A stretch of DNA of 64,000 nt from Atherinomorus stipes (GCA_023101725.1 JALJCO010003915.1:1-64000), one strand, 5' to 3'. Positions 35,545-48,144 are shown, counted from the first letter of the stretch. Notes: generated from the sequence alone by a model not told the origin. Numbers and translations: made by a program.

Positions 35545-35800
35545 GGCCTTGATGGCGGTGTGCTGGCTAACTACAGGCCCATCTCTAAGCTGCCTTTTAA
35601 TTCTAAAATTTTAGAAAAAGTTGTTTACGCTCAACTTAAGTCATTTTTAGATGAACATGGTGTCCTGGAAGTGTTTCAGTCTGGTTTTGAATCTCTGCAC
35701 AGCACCGAGTCAGCTCTGTTAAGAGTATTAACGACATCCCTTTTGTCAACTGACTCTGGTGACCAGTCTTGTTCTTTTAGATGTAACAGCAGTCTGCACC
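35545..35800 (+). pseudogene. LINE reverse transcriptase N-terminal fragment
   Basis: Reads ANYRPISKLPFNSKILEKVV, then FLDEHGVLEVFQSGFESLHS and TESALLRV, the RT fingers region of an L2/CR1-group LINE. The frame decays after about 35770. It is followed directly by unrelated repeat sequence. Confidence 0.85.
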
Positions 35801-37075
35801 TGTTTACAGGTATGCTGGTCCACTTTTTATGGGAAAGATGCTCTAATGCAGTGATTCTTCACCATGGGGCCGCGGTCCAGGCTCAGGCCTCGAGCGCCAC
35901 CTAGAGGGCCGTGAAAAAACTTTCCTTTTCCACATGCGGACCGCGAGGACTTTATTTACACTGTTATTTATGACTGGATGAGTTGCAATGCAGCCTCCCC
36001 CCACCTGGTGGCGCTAATTTGTTCAGAGTTCAACAAACAAGCAGAAGAAGACACTCAGCTAGCCGCTAGCCTGTAGCTAACGTTGTAAAGATGTATTAAA
36101 ACAAAATAATGAAGACAAAAATGGTCCCAAACCGCCTCTAAAGAGGCAAAAATCCACTCCAATTCATTAAATACGGATTAGTGAGTGAAGATAACAAAGC
36201 AGAGCTGAGTCTGGATGGAGCACCAGGTAACGCTAACGTTAATGCTAACGCTAACAGAAGCCCTGAAGCATCTGCAAGCTTGATTCAAAAAGCAAACATC
36301 TAACACTCGTTGGAAAGAAAGGATTTTTAAGAAAAAAAAAGAGAAAATCAGCTGTTGATGCAAAAAATGTCTGTTGTTTGGAAATTCTTTGAAATTTTTT
36401 AAGTTTAAATAAATAAATTGTTCAAAGAAATTTTGTGCTTTAATGGCCTAAATAAAATACAGGCTTTTTACAGATAATTCAAATTGAGCCTTCTTTTTTT
36501 AATGTGATCTATTACTGCACCATTTTATCTCTTTTTTAAATCAGTTTCCATAAGTTTTTTCTGTTGTTTCTCTTTTTGTAGTAAAATGTTGTAGATTTTG
36601 TGTTTATAGCCTAATTCTGATTTGTTGTTGTAGGAGTCTGATTTTATTCCATGAATTATACGTGTGATATAAACGTGTTTGTGATGATCTCATAATATAT
36701 TTTTATATTATGTTATTCTTGTTTATCAGCCACATTTAACTATGTTCAGTCTGTTAAAGGCAGGTGGATTTGGTTTAGTTATTAAATAGATAAACCAAAA
36801 ATGTGATCATTACACTAATGAAGTGGTAAAATGTGAATGCGGGCTCCATCATGAAAAAGGTTGAGAACACCTGGTCGTTTTATCTGTTTGTTTTTTTAAA
36901 TTATTATTTTCAACCACAATTCAAAAGCAATGTTTTATTTCACAAAATTATAATTTTGTAAATTTTTATTTATTATTCGTTTCTTTAATTTCTTGTTATT
37001 TGAATTGTTGTTGTGAATTTAGCTTTTCTTTAATTGGTGGATGAATAATTTTGCGGACGACTGTATCATTATGCT
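35800..37075 (+). repeat. repeat shared with 52440-52720, split by a hAT-like insertion
   Basis: The left piece (about 35800-35845, ACAGGTATGCTGGTCCAC) and the right piece (about 36885-37075, with CCACAATTCAAAAGCAA and TTGTGAATTTAGC) align to a continuous stretch at 52470-52715. The intervening ~1 kb is the candidate hAT derivative. Confidence 0.7.
35847..36876 (+). mobile_element. decayed hAT derivative (~1 kb)
   Basis: Starts CAGTGATTCTTCACCATGG and ends GGTTGAGAACACCTG, an imperfect inverted repeat of the CAGTGGTTCTCAACC type seen in hAT elements. Near 36110-36330 a short frame FIKYGLVSEDNKAE suggests the zinc-finger start of a hAT transposase. It interrupts a repeat whose intact copy lies at 52440-52720. 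Confidence 0.6.
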
Positions 37076-37079
37076 GCTA

Positions 37080-38225
37080 TTTATTCTGGTGTGGCCCAGA
37101 TGAAGTGAGTGCACGTTGTCCCTGCACTAAAACGTCTGTATTTTCCCGTTCAGAAGAGTCAGTGCTGCAGGTTTAAACAGCCTCTGATTGATTAGACGCA
37201 CGTTGCCAGTAGACACTCTATCACTGTTAAGAGAAACTTTACAGATAATTAAGCTTTAAATGCCGTTGTGGCAGAAAAGCAGACACAAAGAGGGGGGGGG
37301 AGGAAGAGTCAGAAGGATTTCTCCTGAGTTCAGCAGGCAGGAGATGTTGAGCTGGCGTGGGGTTTTTCTTCTTTAGCACATTAGCTCCATCAGTCAGCAC
37401 CTGAATGCTCAGCAGCCTGTTTAATCCCCCACCACCCAGCTCACACACACCTCTTCAATACAGCTGATCGGGGTCAAAAGGAGGAATTCAGCTGGGATTA
37501 CACGGAGCATGGGAAAGAAGAGGGGGCTCGAAGAATCCAACTGTGGCTGAGGATGATAGAGCAAATAAAAACCGGCGCGTTTTAGCATTCGCTAATCAGT
37601 TTCACGCACACACAAACAGAAAGCGTGCACGTCTCTTTCCTTCCTCGTCTCCTCCGCTGCTGCCACTCCACGTTAGCAGCGCTGCGTGCTCTAACTGGAG
37701 GATGAAGGAGATGACAGGCCGCCTCCATAAACTCTCCCTTTTACTGCCAGCGGAACGACTCCTGATTGCTCTTTCATTTCAGAAACGGCTCGGACACTTG
37801 GGAAAATGCAGCTCTGCGCTGTCTTCAAAACGGATGACTTTGTATCCAGGTTTCCAGACACTAAAACTAAACGAAGGACAGGAATCACACGTTTCTTTTC
37901 ATTCCTTTGAGGCCGGTAAACTTAAGTCATGTTGTCAGAGGGGGGGCGGGGAAGTAAAGGAAGTCGTCCAGGTTGTCAACAAACCCCAAAGGGACTAAAT
38001 CAACAGCTGCAGTGGACACCCACCAGAGCAAAAATAAACAGAGCACTTCTTCAGGGATTATTTTCACCCCTGGAAGTATCTGGAAAGACGTTAGTCTGTC
38101 ATGAGGGTTTATTGTTCACCAGGTCTGATGGGAAACAGCTGCTGAGGCACATCAGGTTGTGACAGACAGGCTCAGACACCGTTACTACGCTGCTACTCTG
38201 ATCCCAAAGAAAGACTATCAAAGCA
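37080..38225. other. intergenic, nothing recognised
   Basis: A 151-codon plus-strand open frame (37543-37998) has no recognisable domain or neighbouring splice structure that I can defend. No repeat family recognised. Confidence 0.35.
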
Positions 38226-38410
38226 TACTGCGCTAAACAAATTAAATTAAACTAAATCAAATTAAATTAAAATTAAATTTTAAAAAATGTAATTAAATTA
38301 AATTAAAACTGGAATTATTTTACAATCGTATAAAACCATATAAATGCAATTAGAAATCAGATGAAAAATGAAATAACATAAAAATATATATATTTTTAAA
38401 AAAGGCTACC
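38226..38410. repeat. AT-rich (AAATT)n-type low-complexity tract
   Basis: Dense AAATTAAATTA repeats and similar sequence. Confidence 0.8.
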
Positions 38411-38600
38411 GTAAGTAAGTAAGTAAGTAAAATTTATTTATAAAGCGCTTTTCACAGATAAAAATCACAAAGTGCTGTACATAAAGAATAATTGGTACAA
38501 TGAAATAACATAACATATTAAAAGAACATATAACAGGAACATAGGATAATAGAATAAAACCCAGTCAATCACCATCAAATCAACCAAAATCAACTAATAC
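38411..38600 (-). repeat. LINE/SINE 3' tail with (TTAC)n
   Basis: Read on the minus strand: GTACAGCACTTTGTGAT, then AAAGCGCTTTATAAATAAAT, then a TTAC tetranucleotide tail (GTAA repeats at 38411-38430). This is a typical L2-group 3' end in antisense. Confidence 0.65.
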
Positions 38601-38789
38601 CATTTAGTACTTCTCGTCTCTTTTTCTGTTGTTGTTTTTTTTTGTTTGTTTGTTTGTTTTGGTTACTGTTGTTGTTTTTTTTAAATATCTAGGTTAATCT
38701 CAAGGGGTTTATCCAATAAATAAATAAATGAAATAAAATGCAATTAAACATTAAATACATGAGTAACAGCTACTAAATAAAGATGAACA

Positions 38790-39800
38790 GTAAACCATAG
38801 CTACGCAGATGACACTCAGCTATATATTACAGTATCACCAGGAGACCGGGGCCCTGTACAGGCTCTTGGTAAATGTATTGATGAGATTAATGACTGGATG
38901 TGCCTCAACTTTCTTCAGCTGAACAAAAACAAAACTGAGGTGATTGTTTTTGGAGCCAAAGAGAAACGACAGCAGGTTGTCACACAGAACTTCAGTCCAT
39001 CCACATAAAAACCACCAACCAGGCCAGAAATCTGTGTGTAGTGATGGAAAAACACGTTGAAAGCGATCACTAAATCAGCCGACTATCACCTGAAGAACAT
39101 CTCAAGGATAAAAGATCTGATGTCTCCAGGAAAATCTGGAGAAACTAGTCCATGCATTCATCTTCAGTCGGCTTGACTACTGTAACAGCTTCTTTACTGG
39201 TCTACCTAAGAACCAGTTAAACAGCTGCAGCTCATTCAGAACTCTGCTGCCCGAGTTCTCACTAAGACCAGAAACCTGGACCACATCAGTCCAGTTCTCA
39301 GGTCTTTACACTGGCTGCCGGTCCATCAGAGAATAGACTTTTAAGTTCTGCTGCTGGTCTATAAAGCTCTGAATGGTTTAGGCCCAAAATACATCAGTGA
39401 CCTCTTGACCCAGTATGAACCTACAAGACCCCTCAGGTCATCTGGATCCGGCCTTTTATCAGTTCCCAGAGTCAGAACCAGACATGGAGAAGCTGCGTTC
39501 AGCACTATGCCCCACATGTCTGGAACAAACTCCCAGAAAGTCTCAGATCAGCTGAAACACTCAAATCCAGGTTGAAGACCCACCTGTTCTCAGCTGCATT
39601 TACGGAGATTTTATTCAAAAGTTAAAATCCGCACGTCTCTGTATTCTCTCTTTTTAATCTTAAATGTTTTTCATTTTAAATAATGCATCTACTTTTTTGT
39701 TCTTCTTAATGTTTTTTTCTTTTGCATCCCGCTGTAATGCTTTCAGTGTTTTATGTAAAGCACTTTGAATAAGCTTGCCTGGCTTTGCCTATATAAAATA
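38790..39800 (+). pseudogene. LINE reverse transcriptase to 3' tail (L2/CR1-like)
   Basis: SYADDTQLYITVS (active-site box) near 38799, then INDWMCLNFLQLNKNKTEVI near 38890-38945. After frameshifts come ARNLCV (39030), SRLDYCN-type sequence near 39165, ILRSLHWLPVHQRIDF near 39295, and the PRVRTRHGEAAFS-type end near 39470. The 3' tail carries GCACTTTGAATAAG and ends in AT-rich sequence near 39800. It is 5'-truncated and multiply frameshifted. Confidence 0.85.
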
Positions 39801-41780
39801 AAAACACAAATAAGAGTAAATAAAAGCAAATAAATTCAATTGATTAGATAAAAATAATTTTTTGAAAAAAGGACAGGGGTAGTTTGTCACAAATTTGTGA
39901 CAACAGGTGTCCTGTGGTTAAATTAAATTAAATTTCATTTAATTAAATTTAATTAAACAGTTATCTAGACATTACTTTTCATTAATATATATATATATAA
40001 GTATATATATTTACTTGAGTTTAACTCTCAACCATGTCCTCTCTTCGGGAAGTAAAGACAAAATTATCCTTAAAATTTGTGCCGGGGAAAAACGCAAAAG
40101 AAAATTATTCTTTACATTTTTCTCCCTATTTGATAGCTGTTGTAAAATAAATGTGAGCGACTTCGGTCTCCAGATAGCCCCGACTCATCATGATGAACAC
40201 TGCTCAGAAGAAGAAAGGAAACTTTAATTTAATAATTCATGAAAACAAAGACATTTTCTAATTTAAAAAATCTTGCATAAAACCAACTAAAGAGAGCAAC
40301 ATTTGTGTGTGTGTGTAAATCTATTGGTTCCTGCACGTACATACGTTTTACTGGAAATAAATGTCAACTTATTCTTCTTTAAAAATCCAAGATGACTGTT
40401 TGAATGTCTCATTGATCGGGATGTTGGGAAGCTTTCTGCTTCCTGTCATCAGTCTGAACCATTAATCAGCCAAGTCTCAACAAATAAAGGTACATGTCAA
40501 AAGGTACAGAGATAAAATTTCAGAGAACAACTGTCAGAATCTGAAAACAGAAATTAAAAACCAGTTTCTGGGCTGAAACTCAGGAAAAACGAAGGCATTT
40601 CTGGCACAGTGCTCGGTTAGATTATCAGAACCACCATCTTTATCTGCCAAAGATAAAGAAAAACCTGAAACTGGATCAGTGAGGGCGGGAAAAGCCCATC
40701 TCAACCTGTCCACAGTCTGATTTACCAGCTGCTAAAGAAGCTAACATCTAGATTTAAATAAGAAAGCAACTTTTAAAGCAGGTTTTTATCCGCAAATCAT
40801 AAAAAACAAATCAAACTTCCCGTTTTGCATTATTTATCAGCAACTGAAAGGCCCGTGTGGTCGTTCGAGGAATTTAATTATGAAATTAATTTTTCTTTTT
40901 GTCTTTTTTTATTTAAAAGATGATTCAAACACATCTGATAAACTAGTTCAGTTGAAAACAGGAAAGTTCAGATAAAAGTCCCTCATGATGAAGCTGAGAT
41001 GATGAAGAGCTGCAGCCTTACCTGAAGCGTTGGCACGGACGTGGAGCGCTTCCTGATCTGTGTCGGGATGGTTTCTGCTTCAGAGGGAAGGAGGTTAACG
41101 GCAGCAGCACCGGCTCAGCATCCATCCAGCAGCATCCTCTCCACCGCTCTCCTCCCCACTGCCAGCCTCCTCAGCACATTCGCTGTAGTAAAATCCTGGC
41201 TCCGCCCCCTCCCTGCATCCCTGCCTCCCGCTCATGCCACTAAAGCTGCCCACTCTCATCACGTCAGCACGAGACAAAATGGTGATGCTGCAACTGTCGG
41301 CTGAGTGAATCACAACAGCAGTTTTCAGCTTAATTACACATTTCTGCACCATGTGGAGGTCTGTACTCATGTTCCTGCAGAGAGAAGCTGGAAGAGAATA
41401 TTTACCCGAGGTTAATGTTCTCTTACCTTCCATCTGTGTGGGGATGGAACGTGGGGGACGTTCTCCTTATGTTCAAATAGAAAATGATACTGTCAGTTCA
41501 TATAGCTTTCATATATCAGGAGTGCAACAATACAAAAAAAAAAAATCAAGGTTTGATATTTTTCAATTTAAAAAAATGTCATGCCTTTGTAATTATAATA
41601 ATAACATATACTTTATTAATCCTAATTAGAGTGCCAATTATGAAATTCATTCTCCATGTTTTAACCAAAGGGCAAACTCCGCTGGAGAACAGAGAGAGGC
41701 TACTTCTGCGTTGCACAAAAATTGTAATTCTTTCTTCATCCGCTAGGACAGAGCAAATCCCCAAAGACCAACTTCACAGC
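39801..41780. other. non-coding, AT-rich then mixed
   Basis: Contains TA-rich low-complexity tracts near 39985-40010. Short open frames up to about 112 codons (for example 41095-41433 on the minus strand) have no recognisable motif. No repeat family named. Confidence 0.35.
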
Positions 41781-41784
41781 AAAA

Positions 41785-42535
41785 ATAAACGTGTTTACAG
41801 TGGAAATAAACATGTTTGTAGCAGAAGTAAACATGTTTACAGTGGAAATAAACATGTTTGTAGCAGAAGTAAACATGTTTACAGCAGAAACAAACATGTT
41901 TACAGTGGAAATAAACATGTTTGTAGCAGAAGTAAACATGTTTACAGCAGAAACAAACATGTTTACAGTGGAAATAAACATGTTTGTAGCAGAAGTAAAC
42001 ATGTTTACAGCATAAACAAACATGTTTACAGGAGAAATAAACATGTTTGTAGCAGAAGTAAACATGTTTACAGCATAAACAAACATGTTTACAGGAGAAA
42101 TAAACATGTTTACAGAAATAAACACATTTACAGGAGAAATAAACATGTTTACAAGAGAAATAAACATGTTTACAGAAAAACACATTTACGGGAGAAATAA
42201 ACATGTTTACAGCAGAAATAACGTTTACAGTAGAAAAAACATGTTTACAGGAGAAATAAACACATTTACAGGAGAAATAAACATGTTTACAAGAGAAATA
42301 AACATGTTGACAGAAAAACACATTTACGGGAGAAATAAACATGTATACAGCAGAAATAACGTTTACAGTAGAAAAAACATGTTTGCAGGAGAAATAAACA
42401 TGTTTACAGAAAAACACATTTACGGGAGAAATAAACACATTTACAGGAGAAATAAACACATTTACAGCAGAAAAAAAAACATGTTTACAGTAGAAATAAA
42501 CACATGTTTACCAAAGGAATAAACATATTTACAGC
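41785..42535. repeat. 21-bp minisatellite
   Basis: About 35 copies of a 21-bp unit: AAACATGTTTACAG followed by a variable AGAAATA, GGAAATA or AGAAGTA. ACATGT is a perfect palindrome in each copy. Deletion variants appear after about 42110 (CACATTTACGGG type). Because 21 is divisible by three, the array stays open in several frames on both strands. Confidence 0.93.
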
Positions 42536-42539
42536 CTGG

Positions 42540-43330
42540 TTCAAAACGTCATTTTGGGTTTAACAGGTCAAGTTTACCTTTATATCAGCTGTGACAGAAG
42601 TGAATTTTTTTTTCATAACTCATCCGTTTAGATGTTATTTAATCTTGAAATTACACATAATTAGGGGCACGTCTTTTTGATTGACAGCGCCAGACCGAAT
42701 GTTGGCCTGCTGGCCACTTGCCAACAGTTAACTCCTTGTTTTGCTCCTTGTACACTACTTTTGAGTGTAAGTGCGGTTTAAACTAAAATTCAGAGCTCTG
42801 AAAGTACCCGGGCGTTGCCCTAAAACCGGTCAAAAATGCAGTGCAGAACGAAGCACACTAAACGGACGCCATCTTGCTGACGTAGAGGAAGAGGCGGGAC
42901 TTTCAAACTGTTTTCAGAGCTGAATAATGGTGATGAATGAAGCGGTGGCGACCCCTGCTGCATCAGAGGCGGTATTAAACTGAGCCAGATCAGACAGTGC
43001 CCCCCATCAGCAGCTCCTGGAGTAAATGATGAAACTCATCACACTCAGAACACCTGGAATTACCTGGTGAAGCAGACACGGAGCAGAGACGCCCTACAAA
43101 AACGTTCCCTAGCTTTGTTTATCACATAAAGCCAAGCCGCTCTCTCTACTGCATCTGCCATTGAGCAAACATACCAGTGACAGGGGAAAAAGGAGAGGCA
43201 TCTCCGGACGCGCCTTGGCTGGACGTCCCTCGATGCGCATCGGGGACGTCAAGATGCTGGAAATCAAGCTTCTGACGTTTTAGTGACACAGACTCCAACT
43301 CTGGGCGTCAGATGCAATTTTGACGACCGA
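42540..43330. other. unassigned, moderately GC-rich
   Basis: No repeat or coding family recognised. Confidence 0.35.
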
Positions 43331-43334
43331 ATCA

Positions 43335-44165
43335 CGTTTGGTCTGAAAACAGCGTACGGGAGAGCCCGGCCACCCTGCAGGGGAAACTATTTTCAGCTGC
43401 TTGTACCCACAATCTCATTATTTCGGTCACAACCCACAGCTGGTGGCCATAGGTGGGGGTAGGAACGTAGATGGACGGGAAATCGAGAGCTTCTCCTTCT
43501 TCAGCTCCTTCTTCACCACGACAGACCGATGCAGTCTTCATCACTGCAGACGCCCACCGATCCGTCTGTCCATCTCCCGCTCCATCCTTCCTTCACTCAT
43601 GAACAAGATATTTGAAGTCCTCCACCTGGGGCAGGACCTCGCTCCCGACCCAGAGAGGACGCTAGGACCATGGCCTAAGATCTGGTGGTCATTCTCATCC
43701 TGGCTGCTACACACCCAGTTGCAAATCGTTCCAGTGAGAGTTGGAGATCACGGCCCGATGATGCCAACAGAACCACATCATCTGCAAAAAACCCGATCCC
43801 GATCCTAAGACCACCAAACCGGATCCCCTCAACCCCTCAGCTGCACCTAGAAATCTTGTCCATGAAGGTTCTGAACAGGATCGGTGATAAAGAGCAGTCC
43901 AACCCTCACCGGAAATGGATTCCACCGATAGCCGGAAAAGCAGACCAAAAAAGGACTGGACCGCCCGAACAAGGAAGCACCCCCCCCACAGGAACCCCCA
44001 GGAGACCTGGGTCCCGAGAGGACATGTAGGCTGGTTGGGCGAACTCCCATGCCCCCTCCAGGACCCCGAAGAGGGTGCAGAGCTGGTCCACTGTTCCACG
44101 ACCAGGACGAATACCACACTGCTCCTCTTCAATCCTCTCCGGGACGCCTGAATAAACTTCACCGG
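43335..44165 (-). pseudogene. LINE reverse transcriptase, antisense remnant
   Basis: On the minus strand this matches the LINE at 53690-54466 and extends farther 5'. Remnants include SGLVVLGSGSGFLQMMW near 43780-43840 (corresponding to the LLFADDVV region), VGSEVLPQVEDFKYL near 43630, SVVVKKELKKE near 43510, and VPTPTYGHQLWVVTE near 43425-43470. Frames shift repeatedly. The same family occurs at 56690-57056 and 21250-21515. Confidence 0.8.
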
Positions 44166-44255
44166 GGAGGCGAGCAGTGTGATCCCCCTGAAGTTGTTGA
44201 TATATTTAAAAAAAAAAAGAATGGCTTGTAAATGAACAGCTTGCAACTGTGACTC

Positions 44256-44468
44256 AATGGGCTGTATGCACGACTCCACTACTTCCTGAGCTTAAGGTAC
44301 TTTTTGTTTCATGTCTTTCATTACTGGATGAACTGATCAATCCAGGTGTGTCTGATCTCAGTAACTGGCCAGACACACCTGGATTAATCAGTTCGTCCAG
44401 TAATGAAAGACATAAAAACAAAGGAGCTACTTTAAGCTCAGGAAATAGAGTCATGCATACAGCCCATT
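44256..44468. mobile_element. near-perfect palindromic element (~213 bp)
   Basis: Two ~100-bp arms meet near 44362 with almost no loop. The left arm has CCTGAGCTTAAGG, TGTCTTTCATTACTGGATGA and CCAGGTGTGTCTG; the right arm carries their complements in mirror order, ending TGCATACAGCCCATT. This is a hairpin-forming MITE or foldback remnant. Non-coding. Confidence 0.85.
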
Positions 44469-44594
44469 CTTATTGTTCATTTAAAAGGACGATGATGAAC
44501 ATCACATCTCTATCTAATGTTTACAGTATTTTCTAAACAACTTAAAGTGACAGTTATTTGATTGTGCTATAAAAAATAAGAATGTCCCTGAGAA

Positions 44595-46755
44595 CAGTGT
44601 TGGGAGTAACGGAATACACGTATTTAGAATACTTTTTTTGAGTAACTGTGTTCTGGTAAAGTTACTATTTTAAATTTGGGTATACGGTTCCTTTTGTAAT
44701 ACCATTAGAATACCTTTTTGTTTTTCACACTTCCCCAATAAATGAACAATTTATTTGTGGCACAAACCTAGTGTTGCGTAGGTTATCCCATAATTTCCAG
44801 TAAATAACACGGCACCTAAACACTCCTTAGCCTGCTGCTGTAGCGAGCATCACACCAGCATTCACATGCGTGGTCAGGAATGGATTCAGACCAGGAGCTG
44901 GAATCACGACCACAGCCGAATCCGCCTACATCAAGTGATGGAAAGAATGCGTTTACGTCCTGGAGATACAAACTTGTTACATTAAAAAAGGAGCGGGATG
45001 AGCGAAACTTGGCGGTGCAGTGTAATCTGTCTACCTTTGAACAACTCGAACTCTAAACTGAAGAAACACCTTGAAGTGCTGATGACACATTTTTGACATT
45101 TTCTCCATGTTTTATCGACCAAAACGTCCTTCATGATGATCTATGTAACAGAAACAAGCCCAGCTGCATAGATGAGTTATTAGGAAACATGGCTGTTTCA
45201 GCATCTGACCAGACTGTGGCGCTGTTCACCGAAACTGGATGTGACGTCTGCCAGAGATTCTTCGCAGCTTATTTAACATTGAAGTGGCTTCATTGCGGTT
45301 TTTAAGTTCCTTTTCCAGTTTTACAGACAAACAGTAACGACTCAGCCTTCAAATTGTGTTGACAGTTAATGTTTAAAAGCTCGTAAGTGCAGCGTTAGTT
45401 TATTAAGGTATTCTACGGATTCAGAATTTTATTTTGAAGACGATAAAGAAGCAGGTTGGAGTCGGACTCACCGGGAAACAGTAGCAGCAGTAGGAGCGTC
45501 TGCACGTCTCTCCTGTCTTCATCTGTTTACTGGAGCTTCAGCCACCAACGTGTTGAGACGTCTAACACAATGAAACTGCAGTCGTGTCCTCTGGAATATT
45601 CTTTTTCAACCATCGTTGCTTCATCACATCGGTCATACAGCTGCTGTACGGACAGACAGCTGCTGCTCGGTTATATGAGGACGTCTCCTTCATCAGATCT
45701 CCAGCTGCTGCTTCCAAACATGCATCCTTCCCTCCATCCTCATCCTTAGAAAAGGGAACTATTTAAAACTCAACTGGAACCATGGAAGTTGTTATCTTCT
45801 CATTTAAAAAAGGCTAACTATTTACCGCGGCTAGCTGTTAGCTGCAAGCTAACGCAGGGAACGAGTGTCTCTCACACCTGGCTCTATCAAACCGGTGCAG
45901 CTCCTTATCAGTTGTAGGTCTTGGAGGCTTTTATCTGAACCAGTGGACCTGAGGCTGGAGACAGACTGCAGGCAGCTGCTACAGTTCTACTCCGGTTCTA
46001 GCTTGTAAAATGTGATTTCCCCAAATTTCTCAGCATTATCACACTTTCCTGATCTGGCTGATGATCCAGCTCACAAACCAGTTCCAGTCCAGCTGTTCTG
46101 GAGCATCTTTCATGTTTTCCACGGCTAAGATTATACATGTAAATCAGTGGGCGGACCGTCGCTGACGACGACTGAAAAGCTATTAGCATTTAGCCGAGCC
46201 TCCTAAACATCGGATAACTTCTAACTGCACAGAACTACTTATTTTGTCTTGGTGTGTTGTTGTACGGCAAAGTTACTGGAAGTTAAGGTAGTTTCATCAT
46301 CACTTTAAATTAAGGCGTTTTCATTTACTGAGTTTGTTGCCTTTACTTTTGTTTTTTGTTGCATTTTTGACACCTAAAGGAGCCGAACTTGATAAGAAAT
46401 CTGCACAGATGACTCTTTCAGCCAAGATTGCGATCTACTTTGAAAGTGGCATTTATTAGTTTAGGTACAAACACCCTAATAGATATCAAAATTAATTTTG
46501 AAACAAATTGATAATTGTTTTATTTCAAATAAGGTTTAGCATTAATATATTTGGTTTTCCTGCGGGAGGAGCTGCTTTTGCATAATGTGGCATTTAATAG
46601 ACATAAATGCTGTTTAAGGAGAAGTATTTAAAGCATTTATAATACAGTACAAGAATTAAGTAACGGAATATGTTACTAAATACATTTTTAAGTGGGTATT
46701 CAGTATTCTTTTACTAAATACTAAATACATTTAGGAAGTACTCTCCATAACACTG
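44595..46755 (+). mobile_element. hAT derivative with perfect 8-bp duplication (2161 bp)
   Basis: Starts CAGTGTTGGGAGTAACG; read inward from the other end it begins CAGTGTTATGGAGAGTAC. Both ends are flanked by CCTGAGAA (44587-44594 and 46756-46763). Near 44950-45060 a short reading FTSWRYKLVTLKKE recalls the BED-type zinc finger at the start of hAT transposases, but no catalytic domain remains. It is non-autonomous. Confidence 0.9.
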
Positions 46756-46763
46756 CCTGAGAA

Positions 46764-47870
46764 TGACATGGAATGACATGGAAATGTGTTTTGTCACCAG
46801 CAGCTGTGACTTGTTGGTCAGCCTTGGAGATATTTTTAACTTATTAACCGTTGATTAGTGAACTACGAGCGAGTGACTTTACACATCAACGCCAATAAGT
46901 CCGAGGATTGAAAGAAAATCAGCCATTTTTGTATGAATCATGTCATTATTTGGTAACATGGTTAAAAATGGCTCCTGCCTGAGTTTTTCTTGTATTCTAA
47001 AATCTTTTCTGAATAATTTTACTTTAATTTCTTTACTTTTTTCAGCGTTTTCTTGCTTCAGTTCCAACTTTGTACAGACGTATTCCTACGATCAGATTCA
47101 CAATCAGCTCATATGTACCATGAAATGATGAAATGTCTCAATTTCAACATCTGATATGTTGTTTGCCCCACTGAGAATAAAATATGATGATGAGATTCTG
47201 TTTTTATTCACATTTTAAACAGCTTCTTAACTTCTTTTGGATTCAGGTTTGTAAAAGTCTGATCGTGTTTCAATGTACTTGACTATGTTGTTGGATTAAA
47301 TCCTCCCATAATGTTTATTTCCTCTCCCTCTCTGGCTGCATGTGCTGCAGAAAGCTTGCATTCATCCTCCACATGGGAATACTTTCTAATAGATCTATTT
47401 TAGGTGCTTTATTTTTCCTCAAGCTAAACAGCTGCACTTATTATATGCAATACAATACAAATCCAATACCCCTGCTGCACGGTGCAATTAGACGCCATAA
47501 TGATTATGTAATTCCATTATTTGGCAAACGTAGCTAAGACATAACCTGAAGGCATCTTCAGAGCGATTGCTGCAGCAACAAAGCCAATCACTGTTTCTGT
47601 GATGCATGAGGGACGGAGGCCGGACATGTGAAAGGCACATTTGTGCAGTTTTAACTTCAGCTTCAGCATCTGTGGAGCCTCTTTGATTTAATGCATACAG
47701 TGGTTAATGCAGCCCAGAGGTCCTCTTTCAGTCTGAAGGTTCAGTCGATGACACAGCCGCCCGACATCCCGTCTGTTGCTGCCCTCTAGTGGTGTTTTTA
47801 TTTTAATGTCTGATAATTTGCCGCTGGTTCCTCCAGCCATTACTCCAAGAGTACCTCACTGCAGTTACAA
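46764..47870. other. intergenic, nothing recognised
   Basis: No repeat or coding family recognised; open frames are at most about 65 codons. Confidence 0.35.
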
Positions 47871-47877
47871 CAGCCGA

Positions 47878-48083
47878 TAAGGACGCTGCCATACATCCAA
47901 TCCATACAGGAAGTCTCCAGCGGGAAGTTAGTTAAACACCACTAAGAGTATTTATCTGCAGCTTGCAAACAGATGTGTTTGGTGTTGTTGGGTGGTTAGG
48001 GTTAGATTTTAGTAAGTTACATGAAAAAGAAACTTCCGATTGGGACTTCCGGCATGGATTGGATATATGGCGACGTACCATGA
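47878..48083. mobile_element. MITE with ~45-bp terminal inverted repeats, copy 2
   Basis: The left end (GACGCTGCCATACATCCAAT, then AGGAAGTC) is complementary to the right end (GACTTCCGG, then ATTGGATATATGGCGACG). The right two-thirds match 4265-4395 in reverse. Non-coding. Confidence 0.75.
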
Positions 48084-48144
48084 CTGCATTTGGGTCCTCT
48101 CTCCTTTACTCAGCAGCTACACTTCTTTGCACGTTTGATTGGTG

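Noticed and set aside
37543..37998. 151-codon open frame on the plus strand
   Set aside because: No recognisable domain, signal or splice context; it could be chance.
41484..42459. 238-codon open frames on both strands over the 21-bp array
   Set aside because: A 21-bp unit without stops keeps frames open; no start context, domain or composition suggests a real protein.
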